Shown: positions 50,301 to 62,700 of the stretch, piece after piece
Layout of the letters: every line of letters starts with the position of its first letter
Numbering within the stretch: position 1 is the stretch's first letter
NCBI RefSeq assembly: GCF_003073045.1
Contig: NC_037599.1
Span: forward strand, 21,270,555 to 21,334,554
Source: Pomacea canaliculata
Taxonomy: Eukaryota > Mollusca > Gastropoda > Architaenioglossa > Ampullariidae
Length of the DNA: 64,000 nucleotides
Direction of reading: 5' to 3'
Translations under genes and position numbers: made by a program
The notes under the pieces: generated by a model
Databases searched by the model: none
What the model was told of the DNA's origin: nothing
The model's input: only the letters and a program-made list of their open reading frames with translations

Positions 50301-53300
50301 TACACTGTATTATTTTCCAAAAGTAAAATACAACGTAAGAAACAAAATAACCAAAAAATTGTTGGCTCAAAAGTAAAGACAACCAGAGATTCCTGGTACA
50401 AAGATTATAAATGTGAAGGGCCATTACTCCCATGTAAAATGTTATGTCACTTCTTAGTGCTGTGCGATGACAAATTACAATAACCATACAAAAAAGCAAC
50501 AACAAAAAAAAATTAAGCTCACAATAGCCTTTTTAAACAGCCTCAGCTAAATTTTCCAAAAACATTCACAATGAAGAAAAAGTACCCCACCCCCACTAAA
50601 AAAAAAAAACATGTGGCAAGTCCATTCCAGTAAACCCCTTATCTCCCAGGTGTCTAGTTATGTACACCCAGCTGAAGTTATAAATCAATACCTGCAAAGG
50701 CAGGGGAAAAATTTGACATCTGTCATCAGAAAATATAAATGCATACACTATCATACGTGCACTCTCTTTCTCTATCACTTTCACCTTTCTTTAGCATGCT
50801 AGTGGGATATATATCTGTGGCTTTAATACTTGTCCAATCAGAGTATTTGGTGTTTTCAGCCTATGTACATATGCTACGTGTGTATTCTTGGGAAACATTA
50901 TGTGGTGCTGTATTTCTTTTCATGAGAATTACAGTATGATGCCACAGCAAGGACTGGCTGTATCAGTAAGTAAAACTAAACCATAAGAGAATTTACTTAT
51001 ATAAAACAGACCCAGTACTGTCAAAGTAAGTGGAAGTGGAAGGTGAAACTACTTATAAACATTAAACTACTGAACAAACTTCAAATGTAAAAACAGTACA
51101 TCTAGGCTGACATTTTATTGTCTTGTGACTGAATTTCTGGATGTTCACAATGGGTGGTGGTGGTGATGGTGCTATTTATGTGTTCTGGCCTGTAACTTTC
51201 CTAATAGCCTCTTCATATAAGTATATTGTATTTGGCACATTTTTCTCAGTCAAAATTAAACAGATGCTACTTTAAAACTTAAACAAAATATTATGCATCT
51301 TAGGGTCATGGACAGATCTCTATTTTATGTGAAAGAACATGTGCAAGTTGTGGTAACATATGTGTGTGGCCTTGACACTGAAATGCCAGAAGCAAACTCT
51401 TGTACTAATATTTTAAAAGCTAGATGGAATTCTACCATGAAATGAAATAATCTTTTACAGACCAGGTATAAAAATATACCTACTGCCAACACCAGATTTA
51501 ATCATGGAAAACGGCAGTTACGGTAAATCCAAATAGTAACATTGGGAAAAATCTGCTTCAAGAATAAAGGTTAGATATTTCTTAGCAAACAGTAGAAACA
51601 TGAGATTCAGCAGTAGCCCCTTATTATCTAAAATTCTTTTTCAGGATGATGGGGTGGCATAAGGGGTGACACATGATGCAGAATGAAACATGAAAAAAAT
51701 GCAACGGTACACCAGCATGACATCTCCCTTCTTTCCTTTAACCCATTTACTTTTTAGCAATTCCCTTCCCACTGACTTCAATAGCACCATTATTCTCTAT
51801 CAGTGTTTTAATCTATAAATCAAATGCTTCTACAGGTCGTTCTGCTGTTTTCTCTGCCACGTGCACAAAAACAAAATCTGTTATCCTAACCATGCAAGAT
51901 TAGAAAAAGAAGAAAAAGAGGAAAAAGAGAAATACTAATCAAACTGTGAATATGCTGCAAGTGGACAAACATTTCTGTTTCTACACACAACACAAACATT
52001 CATCTCAACCAAGATGAATATTCCATCTAGAAGTAGAACCACGATCTCTCACTACTTGAGGGCCTGAAAGCTTTTTAAGCAGGAATCTAAAATTAAAGCC
52101 AAGTTCATCCCTTAGCTAAATGCCCTTTCTAAATTTTTTACACACACACACTTGTGAAAAACATCATAATGTGGCACTGCATGACTTGAAGGTAAAACAA
52201 ATTAAGAAAAAGGCAATGGTTAAAAAAAATGTTCTGTGCACTTTCTAGTTCTACACAACTACCATCATCTGGCAGGACTTGCTTCCTGCACATAGCTTTA
52301 CCTGATAAACCTTCTTCCTTTGGTTCTACGACCAATAAAGGCACTGCATAGGAGGAGAGGCAGAAACTAGTCATCAGACAATACTCATACTGCTTATTTT
52401 CAAAAGGCTAAGCTCTTTATGTGGTTCAGTGATAATGAAGTGCAGTCAATTTTTTTTTTAGGTGAAAACCTTGAACAAATTATATATTTAATTAGGATGA
52501 TGCACCTGAGTAACATGAATCATCGGCAACCACATTTGCCAGCATTTTTTATTTATTATACCAAAAGATTTCTCTAAATATATGTAAGTAAAAGAAAATG
52601 CTTTAAGATATTAATTCCATTATTTCGTGAAATACATGTGACTGCAGTTGGAATGAATGCAGACCAATGTGTTAATGAAACTTAGATTAGATAGTGAAGT
52701 AGCTGGTTCAACAGAGATGTTCATTTTCTCATTTTCAACAGAAGTCCCAAAGAAGCACATTTTATCAGTTTCAGCTCATTGGCTTGCTTATTAAATAATA
52801 CCTGCTGACATCAAAATAGAGTAGCAACTCACCAATGCCACTGTTGGAAAGATGAAGACTGCCCTGGGACAGAACTGGTGTTTTGACCTGAGAGTCATCC
52901 AACCCACATCTGCGGACCTTCAGGTGTACAGTTCCCGTTGCTTTGCGCAGCACTTCCATTGCCTTCAGAACAAAAGCAAGACATCGTGTTACATGCTCAA
53001 CAACAAAAGCAGACTTGCTGTTGAGATACCCAAGAAGAACCAAAACACAAAACTATGCAAATCGAGATTTTATCATCAAGCAGAACTATCACAAACCTTT
53101 TCATAAGAAAGTCCCTGTATTGATTCCTCTCCAACAGCCAGTATTTCGTCACCTACTGACAGCTGTCCATCCTGTGAAAGAAAGAAATTTGCAATTAAAA
53201 ATTTACTTCCACTGCTCATGATAAACATTATAGTTTTTCTGTATGCTTGATTTAGGCTCGTTAGAAAAAAAGTCACAAAACACATCTTAATTTTGTTTTT

Positions 53301-56300
53301 ATAGGCTTTTTCAGATTTTGAGCAATTTCTTGAAAACCCCCCACCACTATAAGTGATCGTGTTACATCTGGTGCTCCCTTTGTGCCAGTAAATTTTGATT
53401 ACAACCATTATCATCTGGGTTAGGAGGAGAATGGGGAAACAGTTCATTATTGCTTGTCTTCTTAACAAAAATAGTTAAGACAAATGCTGTCTTGTGCTTT
53501 GGAAAATGTAAAAGAAACTGAAATATTTTAATATATTAGGTTTTTAATTCATGAAAGCAACAATCATCAAGGTGCAGACCTTTGCTGCAGCACCACCTAT
53601 GGTAATGCTGCGGATATAGATACCATGGCGACCTTCTCGTGTCTCCTCCATAATACCAAAGCCATGACCCTGAGTGCCTTGCTGCTGATTGAGACAGACT
53701 TGGTCAGAACAGCTAACTGAACTTTACCTACACAACTGCCTTTTAAAATATATAAAAACTAAAATGCTTTTATATAATACGATTAACAAGCCTTCTCAAA
53801 TTCATAAAAGAGCTTTTTTAAATAATTTAGAAGTGAGACATAAAATAACTTCATAAAATTTATTCAACTTTACAAACCAAAGTCCTTTAACTGACATAAA
53901 AGGCAAACAGAAATTAAAATAATTAAGACTACACAACTGATTCTCTACAGTCCAGATATATGGCATTTTAATTTTAAAGATAGCTTTACTTTTCATATTG
54001 ATGACCCCACTCTTAGTCCCAACTGGCAACCTCCCTCCCAAAGTAGAGAAATTGTATAAACTAATTCCTAAATACATAATTATAATTTAACTGATCTTCT
54101 GTATATAATTCACTATTTTACCAAAGAGACTTCCTTGATCATGTTACAGACCTTGTGTAGAGTGACCACTTGAACAGTGTCACCATTAGACGGAATAGCA
54201 GAATCTTCTTTCTTCACCTCTTTTTCCTGTGGCTTCTTTCCTCCTTCCACCTGAAAGATGCATATTTGATCTGTAAATCCTCATTTACAGAGAATCTACC
54301 AGAATCATTTTGCTTCATGTGAGAGATGATAGACTTTTGGTCTGGAGGAGAAGGAAGACTTTGTTGCAGTCAATATTCAAATCCACACAGCATGAACAAT
54401 TTTAAATAAACTAAAAAAAATTCATGATGGTTACCTCAGGAGATATTAATGGTCCAAGTCGCAGAGGCTTGACTGCCATGCGCTCTATGTTGTCAAAGTG
54501 CCTGTGAAAATGAGATGTCATTAGAAAATGAGATGGTTACAAGTAAGCTCAAGACATTTAAACATTAAGTTTGTATTATTCATCAAGACTTTAATTTACA
54601 TATTTGCTCTCATAAAAAAAAAATACTTTTTTCCATTTAAAAATTAAAATATAGTATTACATCCCAAACAACAATTGGAGGTTGAATTAATACTTAGAAA
54701 TACATATGGTGTAATGCCAGATAATACTAAAGATGTAGGAGAAAAAAGGGCAAAAAATGCATTGCAGCAGGTATGTAGATTACCTGCTGATTACTAGTTT
54801 GACAGTGGGTGTTGTTAAGCTCTTTATTGTTGCTGAAGCATTTAGGTGACTTCGTCCATACAGAACATTGCCATTTATCTGAAGAGAAATAAATAAAACC
54901 ATTAAAACATTCAGAGACATGACAAGAACACACACATACACTGTTTGCTATGTGGTGGGAAAATACAGTCTGGAAAATAAAAGATAAGTGCAATAAGTGA
55001 GCATTTGGTGCTGTTCAGAACATACATGCATTTTGCACAGATATGGAATGATACAGGAAGACTACAGTTTAGAGTCCTTCATTTTGTAAAATATGTATCA
55101 GTTTATGGAATGTGACCTGTAATGATTGTATAACATCTAGTGGGCTGATGAAAATCTTATTGACATACTTCTAACAATTCATCGCCAACTTCTATGCGGC
55201 CATCTTTGGCAGCTTGGCTGTCTGGCTGAATGCCAGCTACAAAGACACTCATGACACTGCGGTCTTTGTTGCCTGCTAGACTGAGCCCAATGCCACTCTT
55301 GCTGCGAGGGAACTCAATAAGCTGAACTGTACCAGCTTGGTCTCCATACTTTCGCTGGAGTTTTTCTGAAAACAACAAGGATTGCAAACACTATCTATTA
55401 ATCTCCAAATATAAAAAATATAAATATGCATGCACAATTGCATGTGTCTCTCTCTAACACACACACAAGTGAATAAGCTAGTACTTACTTAGGGTGTACC
55501 CGTACTCATCTTCAGACTCGCTGTCACTACCTCCTTCTTTGACAGAGTGGCTGCCATCAAAACTCTGCACAAATATGCCGTTCCTCTCAAGATCAAATGT
55601 ACAAATATAGGCAAATGTGACCTATCATGACATTACGAGTCTTATGTCCCGCAGAGCAGTTTCATACCCGAGGCCCTGAAAGGTGACTGGGGTCAATTTT
55701 GTGAAGTTTGAATTTTCTTTAAAAATGGATTCCTTGGTTATTAAACTAACTGGAAAATAAACTACTATGTTAAAATAAAAGTTAGAAACTGTCTTAAATA
55801 CATTTTAATCAAGGTACCCCATGACAATCCATTCCGATTGTCGCTACCCTATGGGGTCTAGGTATGTGTGATGGGCGGAGACTCGTAGTAAAGTTTCCCC
55901 GAAACCTGAGCAGCTCTACACCTTTCAATTCCCAGAGAGGTCAGTTAACGGCCTTTCCTTCTCTGTACGGACAATAGATGTACCGCTATGTGACCTTTCC
56001 CGGCTGGTCAGTTGACCGCGCGTCTGCTCAACTTCGGGGAGGAGGGGTATGTGGCATCCTCACTACCGCCATATTTCTACTCTTTCGTGACACTGATTTT
56101 CACAGGAAAATGACAAAGTTCAAACACTGTTTTGGTGCCAATTCCCTGTCAAAACTCTATGATATTATACCTTGCCAGAAGCCTTAGGACTAGAAGAATA
56201 ACTTTGGTATCAAAAGAAAGGCCAAAACCTGTACAATTCGAAAATATCCAATTTGTAAAAGTCTTAAATTTCTGACTTAGGACTCATTTTGTCATGGTGG

Positions 56301-58226
56301 GTCACAAATATATTCTGAATGTGTGTGCATGTCTATATACATATATAAAACCCTTAGAAGTGCTTATGTGGATGAATACTTATCATACTGTTTAATTTCA
56401 CATGATAAAGTTTCAAAGCCAGATTTTCAGCTACAGGAAAAATGAGCAATCCAAACTGTTCAATAAAGTGACTAACCTGTTGAGTTTGGACATCGCCTAG
56501 AACGGGCTGGGATGAGGCAACTGGCTGGCTTGCTGGTGCCTCCTCAAATGATTGCACAGATTTCAGTTGACTTGGGTCCAAGTCTCCAGGCTGTCACATC
56601 CAAAGGTGCAAAATTAAAATAGAGATAAATCAAAGAAGTTATCTTTCTATAAAGTAACAGCACACCACTGCAAATAACCTGCAAAGTAACTAAGAAAAGT
56701 GGTGTGTCCCACTCATTCCAATACTACTTTGCATAATCAGCACACTGAAGCAAGTTCTACAAAGATGTTAATTATGGCCTTACACAGGATGAATCAACAA
56801 GACTCTGCACCATGAACTTGACTGGACTTGCAGCATTTCTGATAACCTCCACTGCTTCATCATGTGTTGCATTACGAACATCAACTCCATTCACCTAAGA
56901 GCAAAAGATGTCAAAGCAACTAAATTGGAATTCATCAAAAACAAAATGAATATCCAGGATCAGAGGCAGATCATACAGAAATGCCATCACAAAAAAAAAC
57001 ACTAAACACTTTAAATAGGATAATAAAGAATTATAGAGTTAGTGTAAAATAAAAAATGTGATTAAATCAATTTATAATAGTGAAAATATAGTACCTTATG
57101 AACTATCTCTACACATGTACATACATCCCATATGTGCATAGTTTTATTCACAAAACCTTTCTTTGAGTACAAGAAACACAAATACAAATAAAAGAAATAC
57201 AAACATATATAAGTAAAACAAAAAGATATTCTTTATTAATAAATATTAACTGACCTCTAGGATGCGGTCACCAGTTTTGAGACAGGCATTTGCTTTAGCA
57301 GGACTATCGTCCAGAACATGTTTGATGAAGATGCCCGAGATGGCATGCTCATGAACATTGAACATGTCTACTCGTCCACCTGCATTAACAAAATAGCCAA
57401 GTCTGAATAGATCATTTTCTAGTATATGTATTATATACATGGTTGCTCGCAACTTCTCTACTTTTCAGTTTCAGTCCTTTACATAGATTGTCTGTGGGAC
57501 CAAGATAGATACACACACACATGTATACATATGGAGCTAATCCCATTGAACACAGCAACACTCATGGCTTTAGTTGTATGCATGATCCAGGTTATACATG
57601 TGATGTGCATACATATGGAGCAATTCACACATTGTATATTGTAATGTTCACATGAAAAAGATTTCATGGCAGAGCTAAAATTAAAACAACATTCATATTG
57701 TTTACATATCTTGAACCATAATCCATTGACTGTGAACAGATATAGCAGATTCAATGAACAATCACTTACCAACAATGCTGATACCAAGGCTTTTGCCCTC
57801 TTGGCGAAGCAGTTCCACTATTCGTGGAGGTCCCCATGCATGACTACCCACCACTGGGGAACCATCTGCTGCCAATGATTTCTGATGGGGAGAGACAGAT
57901 GTTGAGGCTATTGTGGTTGACGCCACTGAAGGTGTAGGTGTGACCGAAACTAACGAGGCTGAGCTAGAGGCTGACCCAGTGTGTCCAGCAGTACTGAAAG
58001 AAAAGTATTTAGTGTGCCCAACAAACATGGAGATTGACTGGCATTTTAGAACACTGAACTTTGTTTAATAATAAGACTTTCTTAACTATTTAGGATTCTG
58101 CAAAAGGCAATAAAGTGAGCACTGTGAACCTTATGCCTGGACAGTGTTGATTCTTGTCAAATTGCATCTTACTCAAGAGCTGGATCTGTTCAGCATCTGC
58201 ATCCACAATATCACTCAAAGGTATCC
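38400..58226 (-). CDS. MPDZ: Multiple PDZ domain protein (MPDZ/Patj type), 3' part with seven PDZ domains
   Basis: Scaffold of apical polarity and tight-junction complexes. Twenty-three exons in matching phases with no frame break: 58226-58130, 57993-57770, 57379-57255, 56894-56784, 56590-56477, 55564-55489, 55365-55169, 54878-54784, 54501-54435, 54250-54152, 53681-53580, 53171-53097, 52962-52833, 52343-52302, 50142-49994, 49740-49657, 49326-49102, 48305-48189, 47233-47092, 40971-40802, 39896-39785, 39105-38997, 38673-38400; about 978 residues. Carboxylate-binding loops: [74 protein letters not shown]. These line up in order with human MPDZ PDZ7-13; the last domain and C-terminus (KVTLSVIS) end as in human. 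The third loop lacks the usual GLGF form, as in human PDZ9. Between domains 5 and 6 lies a Ser/Lys/Arg-rich linker. The N-terminal half (L27 and PDZ1-6 in the family) lies beyond the right edge or in large unseen introns. The symbol could equally be PATJ; one invertebrate gene serves for both. Confidence 0.95.
40296..40690 (+). mobile_element. Truncated copy of the pogo/Tigger-like element
   Basis: It starts AGTAAAACCTCCCTATTAAG and follows the first 400 bases of the element at 42690 closely, including GACTTTAAGCACCTATAAATTC-type sequence (here ACTTCAAGCACC) and a closing ATGATTTCTGCAAAAAG. It then ends abruptly. The 3' inverted repeat is missing. It sits in an MPDZ intron about 2.4 kb from its relative. 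Confidence 0.75.
43230..43485 (-). mobile_element. tRNA-derived SINE nested in the pogo-like element
   Basis: On the minus strand CTGGGAGTGTAGTAGTTAAA resembles an A-box region and GGTCTTGGGTTCAGATCTCG contains a B box identical to that of the SINE at 2.35 kb. The body runs towards 43230. The limits are approximate. Confidence 0.6.
43607..43830. repeat. Internal tandem units of about 115 bp in the pogo-like element
   Basis: Two diverged units start GAACCTCCAAGCTAAAG (43607) and GAACCTCCAAACTGAAC (43722). Both continue with a GACAAAGGCTTT/GACAAATGCTTTA-like stretch and a run resembling GAGGAAAATT. Another family of short repeats in the element (around 43025, 44025, 44100) shares a core like CTCTTAAAATGCACT. 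Confidence 0.6.
44255..44415 (-). mobile_element. tRNA-derived SINE nested in the pogo-like element
   Basis: The minus strand reads GCAGTCCAGTGGCACAACGG (A-box-like) and, about 55 bases later, CCTGGTTTCAACTCTGG (B-box-like). It continues to TGTTCACAGGGCTAGCTGCC, the body sequence shared with the copies at 20.1 and 25.2 kb. Confidence 0.65.
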
Positions 58227-58929
58227 CTTTCCCCAAATATACAGAGAATAAGACAAAAGAGAGAGAAAGGATGAGTTTTTTTAGGATTTATTTATAGCCT
58301 GACACAGGACAAGTGTAGTTAAGCAAATAGTAAGGAAGCAAAGGGGTAAAGGGGTGGAAAATAATAAGAATGGAGAAAAAGAAGGATGGAAGCCAGTCAA
58401 TCTATACCTACTTTCAACCACTTGTTTTTATATTATAAATCAAATCATGTTAAATTTTTTTTACATGATACCAACACTTCTGTAAATGCACTTTTAAAAA
58501 AACTCAGACAAGAAGTCGCTAGCTTCCACTACAGGGAATGAGCAGATAGTGGACTATGTGTTCTGTGAACAAACAGCAGTTTGTAGCAGAAGAAATGCTG
58601 GGGGTAAGATGTAAAATTTGTAGGGAAAAGGTGTTGCATAAGGTGATTTTATCATAAAATGACAGGTCATGTTACAAGTATAATTTACTTCATGTTACAA
58701 GCTGCTTTCCTTCACATATGACCAAGTTCAGTATCATTTCGTTTATTTATTCAAAGGGACTATGCTATCAGTCTAGACCAAATCTACAAAGGCAACACTT
58801 GTTTCCTGAACAGAGCACAGCCACAAGAGCAAGCCCATCCACTGAACTGATGATTATAATACATCCTATTCAGCTTCACGCTTTATGCTCTCAACTGATA
58901 CACTATCACATCCGTTTGAAAATGTTAAC

Positions 58930-59760
58930 AAGGTGCCTAAGTACAGTAGTAGTAATAATGACCCCTATTTATAAGACACCTATTCTATATTTAGCCATTC
59001 ACATCAGCATCTTGCCTTTCAGCCACGACATTCATTAAATACTTAAACAAAATAATATTAAACTGTGCAACATTTACAATACTTTTGGAATAGATACATT
59101 TGTTTAAAAGTTAAGGCTGAGGGAGAGGATGAGCATCTAACGCTGTACAGCAAAGAATTCCAGAGCTTAGGTCCATAATAGGAAAAAAAATGAAATCTCT
59201 ATGATTTACACTAGAAACAGACTAAATGCATAAAACAATTGCATCTGATGTGCTGCAAGAATGGTAGCCAATGCAGCTTTATCATGAAAGGAGTGCAAGA
59301 TGGATGATGATGTGTTCTGAAAATAAGGCAGGCAGCAGAGTATTGAACTTTCTCAAGAGGACCCAGTGACCTCATAACAAGAAAAGAATGCACAGTAGCA
59401 GTCTAATCTTGAGCGCACACAGAGGGTGATGAGGTTTTGTGGCACTGTCAATTAGAAATTGTCTAATGAAGCTAACCTTCCTCAGCTCAACTGACATATT
59501 TTGGCAATAGGCTGTTTTATTGACAGCGTAGAATCCATTTCTTGCACAGCAGGAAAGAACTTGCAGGAACATAAAGATACAAGAAGAGGTTAGTAAAAGT
59601 AAGAAATGTGTAGACAACATCCAAGAGCAGACTCCTAGGAATCTCATTCACTGCATCCCAGAGAAGGGTGGAGAAAGTAAGCAAGATTTGGTGGTAGAAT
59701 CATAGTAAACCCCTCTGGTCAATCTGAACTGTTCATTAGCTTAGATTAAATACTTTATTC
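58930..59760 (-). mobile_element. L2/CR1-type LINE fragment (end of reverse transcriptase plus 3' tail)
   Basis: Reading the minus strand from 59.76 kb, pieces match in order the end of an L2/CR1 reverse transcriptase: VELRKVSFIRQFLIDSATK, then RSRLDCYCAFFSC, then LEKVQYSAACLIFRT and KLHWLPFLQHIRC (family LQKVQNSAARL... and LHWLPVKQRI). A degraded YGPKLWNSL-like C-terminal motif lies near 59.17 kb. About 200 bases on, the copy ends in TATAAATAGGGGTCATTATT with an ACT-rich microsatellite, typical of these LINE tails. The frame is broken several times; it is a 5'-truncated dead copy. Confidence 0.75.
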
Positions 59761-60568
59761 TACATCTTTACACTTTTGACTTAATGTGCAATGTGGAAGT
59801 CTGTGAGTAACAGGGGAAAAGAAAGCAAAAAAAAAAAAAAAAAGTCAATACTCAATCACAGAGCAGGCAAAAAAAAAGAAGAAACATTTCAAGAATTCCT
59901 AATTTTATTGCTGTACCTGAACTCAGTATTCCTTAAAAGCAAAGGAAGTTTTCTTGTTTGCAGTGCAGACTAAATTATCCTTGACAAATATAAAGCCTCT
60001 GTGACAAACCTTGTCTTATGACCTGCCTTACTTGAGACTACAAGTGACCTCTCAAGCCATCATATGCATGCTGCCAAGTTTCTAAAACTACTTTGTACAA
60101 GCTGTTTACTCCAAATTCTACCAATGCAAATCTGAATGATGTCTGTTTATTGATATATATATATATGGAATGTGTGCGTGCATGTGCATGCTCATAAAGT
60201 TCTGCCTGTGATCATGCTGGCATTGCTTGTAATAGGAATTGGGGGGAGGCTTTACTTCAGCTTTCTGCTTGTCAAATGCACTGACTGCTGCCATTGTATG
60301 TATCCTCCCAGTAATGGGTTCCTAACCTGATTTCTGTGATCCATCCAAATGTGCAAATTGGAGGAATCCATTGAAATGAGTGCATTTACATTCACCTGAG
60401 TCTAAGATCTGCTGGGATTTCTCCAACATTCCATGGTTAAATAACAATGGGATGATACTTTTTTTTAAAAAGGGGGGGAAAAAGAAAAAAAAAAGAAAAA
60501 TTAGCATCCAGACTTCATGCTACTATGCACTTATCAATTTACTTTCCACATCAAGAACCTATGCTCAC

Positions 60569-60649
60569 CTGGGTGAAGGCATGCTCACATGGGAAGGACT
60601 TGATTCCACACTCTGGGCGTCATTGACCCATGTGTTGGGACACTTGAGC
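60569..60649 (-). CDS. Possible extra coding exon of the MPDZ gene
   Basis: An 81-base open block lies between TTCCAG and GTGAGC. It reads LKCPNTWVNDAQSVE then SSPSHVSMPSP in a phase-2 frame, the only open frame. It has linker-like composition and lies upstream of the first firm MPDZ exon on the same strand. Its end phase does not fit the exon at 58226 directly, so an unseen exon would be needed between them. Confidence 0.35.
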
Positions 60650-60995
60650 CTGGAATGTAAGTGATGCTGCAAAAGAAAGTTAACATTCCCCATCAGAACT
60701 TTGCTTAGTTTTGAGGTTCTTTATTACCTGCACATGGAAAATGTGGGAGGTGGCATCTGAACAGCTTGAGCTATACATCTTGTATGAATAGCATGACTGT
60801 TTCAAGAACTGTGTCATGACAATCAAACTTTTATATTAATTAAATAAATGATACTTTACCAAGAATATCAAGAATCGAAAATGGGAGAGTGATGTCCCTT
60901 CATTTAACTTGCTACAGGGTGACAGCTCTATATCACATTTTGTCTGTCTATCTGCATCAGGTTTTATGTCTTCTAGTGATCTGTGAGATCATCGC

Positions 60996-61190
60996 CTATG
61001 TTTCTGGATTGGTTTCTGTGTCTTCGCCACTTGTCTCATTTTCTAGAGCACTTTCAACTGTAACATCTGCGCCATCTTGCCATATTTTAAATCTGTGCAT
61101 CAGTAGTGTTGATTTTAGATTCTGCTTCTTTTTCTGCAATTGTTCCAACAATTTTTGATGTCCTGTAGCCACAGTATTCACTTGAAGTAA
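60996..61190 (-). CDS. Possible coding block, charged coiled-coil-like
   Basis: After ACTTCAAG the minus strand stays open for about 60 codons. It reads HQKLLEQLQKKKQNLKSTLL, then an acidic Ser/Thr/Glu-rich part (ESALENETSGEDTETNPE), and stops. It looks more protein-like than random AT-rich sequence, but no donor or partner exon was found. It may be a retrocopy piece or part of a mobile element. Confidence 0.22.
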   Translation of the reverse strand, partial: LLQVNTVATGHQKLLEQLQKKKQNLKSTLLMHRFKIWQDGADVTVESALENETSGEDTETNPET

Positions 61191-61429
61191 AGTCGACAGA
61201 AATATCTTAATGAATGCAGTAGTAAGCGTCGATGATGTCGATGATTTCCAATGTACTACATGAAAATACCTGAAAATATTGACATTTTCCGTGCATCCTG
61301 GCTGGTCGCAGAGTAAACTACAGCAACCAAATCAAAAATTGTTTCTAGTGTGAAGTTTAAGTGCCAGTATGCAACAATTCTATTAGGGTGTGAACTGCAA
61401 AGAAAATGTAGAAACTGCTCATTAGGAAC

Positions 61430-62330
61430 AAAATGTCATCCTGTAGCAGAAGTGTACAAACAGCTGGAACTGTTTGCCATACTTCAGTGAGATGCATAGC
61501 AGGGCTCACACAGGGTCCACTGCACAAGCAGCTGCGGAAATGTTCAGGGGAAACAGCATGTGCTCCTCGGTTGTGTATCAGTCACTGTACTGTAATGAAC
61601 TATACAAGAAAGGTTTCTTTGGTGTAGGCTGCAGCAACATGTGTGGTAGCAGTTCTGAAGGAAGTACTTGTGATGCCTCATTTTAAGAGATTATTTATGA
61701 TCATGCAGTACCGGATATCAGCTGCCAACCTACATTAAACTACGCAAAACTGTATGTATGGCAGGCTGCAAGGTGTAATATCTCCACACTGGCAGCTGCG
61801 AAAAAGAGTGTGCTGCAGGATACAATCTATCCCCATGTAAAGAAGTTTGCAACAATTCTTTTTTATATGGTTCAAACTACCAAATGTAGCAGAATGTGAT
61901 CTAATGTGAGGGAACAAGATGCAATAACAGAAGAATGTCCAATAGGCTGCATCCCTGGATATCAGGGAGGCTATTGTAATGACTCCTACAGAGCTGGTAC
62001 ATATGGCATGAGATGCAATGATCCATGTAATCCATGCAAAATCTACGATGGGACAGGGTGTATTGCAGGATACAGGTTAAGTTTATGTGAAGAAGCTTTC
62101 AATAGGGGTTTACTTGGCCTTGACTGCAACAAGACATGTGGCAACTACTCTGGAGAAACAATGTGCAATGCTTATCAGGAGACCGTCCACAGGGCTGCAA
62201 ATCTGGATATCAAGTTTTCTGCAATCAAATCTCTTCACTTACATCTGACAACAGCGGAAAAGATTCCAGCAGTCTGGGTTTTGTTGTTGGAGCAACTGTT
62301 GGCAGAACTGGTTAGCTGTTGATGGTTTTT
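61430..62330 (+). pseudogene. Intronless decayed copy of a multi-EGF receptor-like gene
   Basis: About 900 bases carry repeating EGF/laminin-type units of the kind in MEGF10/11 and SREC proteins: KKGFFGVGCSNMCG, ECPIGCIPGYQGGYCNDS, GTYGMRCNDPCNPC, GCIAGYRLSLCEEAFNRG, LLGLDCNKTCGN and PQGCKSGYQV. They end in a linker and SSLGFVVGATVG, which looks like the start of a membrane helix. The frame changes several times and in-frame stops occur near 61683 and in 61720-61910. No splice sites separate the units, although such genes normally have many introns. This points to a processed (reverse-transcribed) pseudogene, possibly moved by the LINEs nearby. It is antisense to MPDZ. Confidence 0.7.
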
Positions 62331-62439
62331 TTATTATTATTACTTTTATTCATGAGATATTGACAATGCCAAGCACCCCTTAAACACCCTTTAAATGACC
62401 CACAGCTAGTGTTTCTCACAGCTGTTGCAAACAGTATCT

Positions 62440-62700
62440 AATCCAGACCCTCTTGCAGGCTGTGCCCAGGGCCTGTGAAGTTTCTTCTTGAAGCCTTGAC
62501 TGTCATTGTACATGTATCATATTTGTGTTTCTGGAAGGTTTGCTCTTGCAACATTGTATTAAGATCAGTCAGTAGTGAAGAAATATATGAGCTAGACTGT
62601 ACTGTAAGTTTGGTTTTTCTTGTGTGAAGTGCATTGAGCTTGCCCATAGGTCAGGGATAAGATGCTATACAAGCAAACATTATTATTATTATTGTTTCTT
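62440..62700 (+). mobile_element. LINE/SINE 3' tail fragment
   Basis: The sequence ends GTGCATTGAGCTTGCCC, then GGATAAGATGCTATACAAGC, then ATTATTATTATTATTG. This is the usual 3' form of CR1/L2-type LINEs and their SINEs (CTTGAG... GCGCTATACAA(ATT)n). No coding part was seen. Confidence 0.55.
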
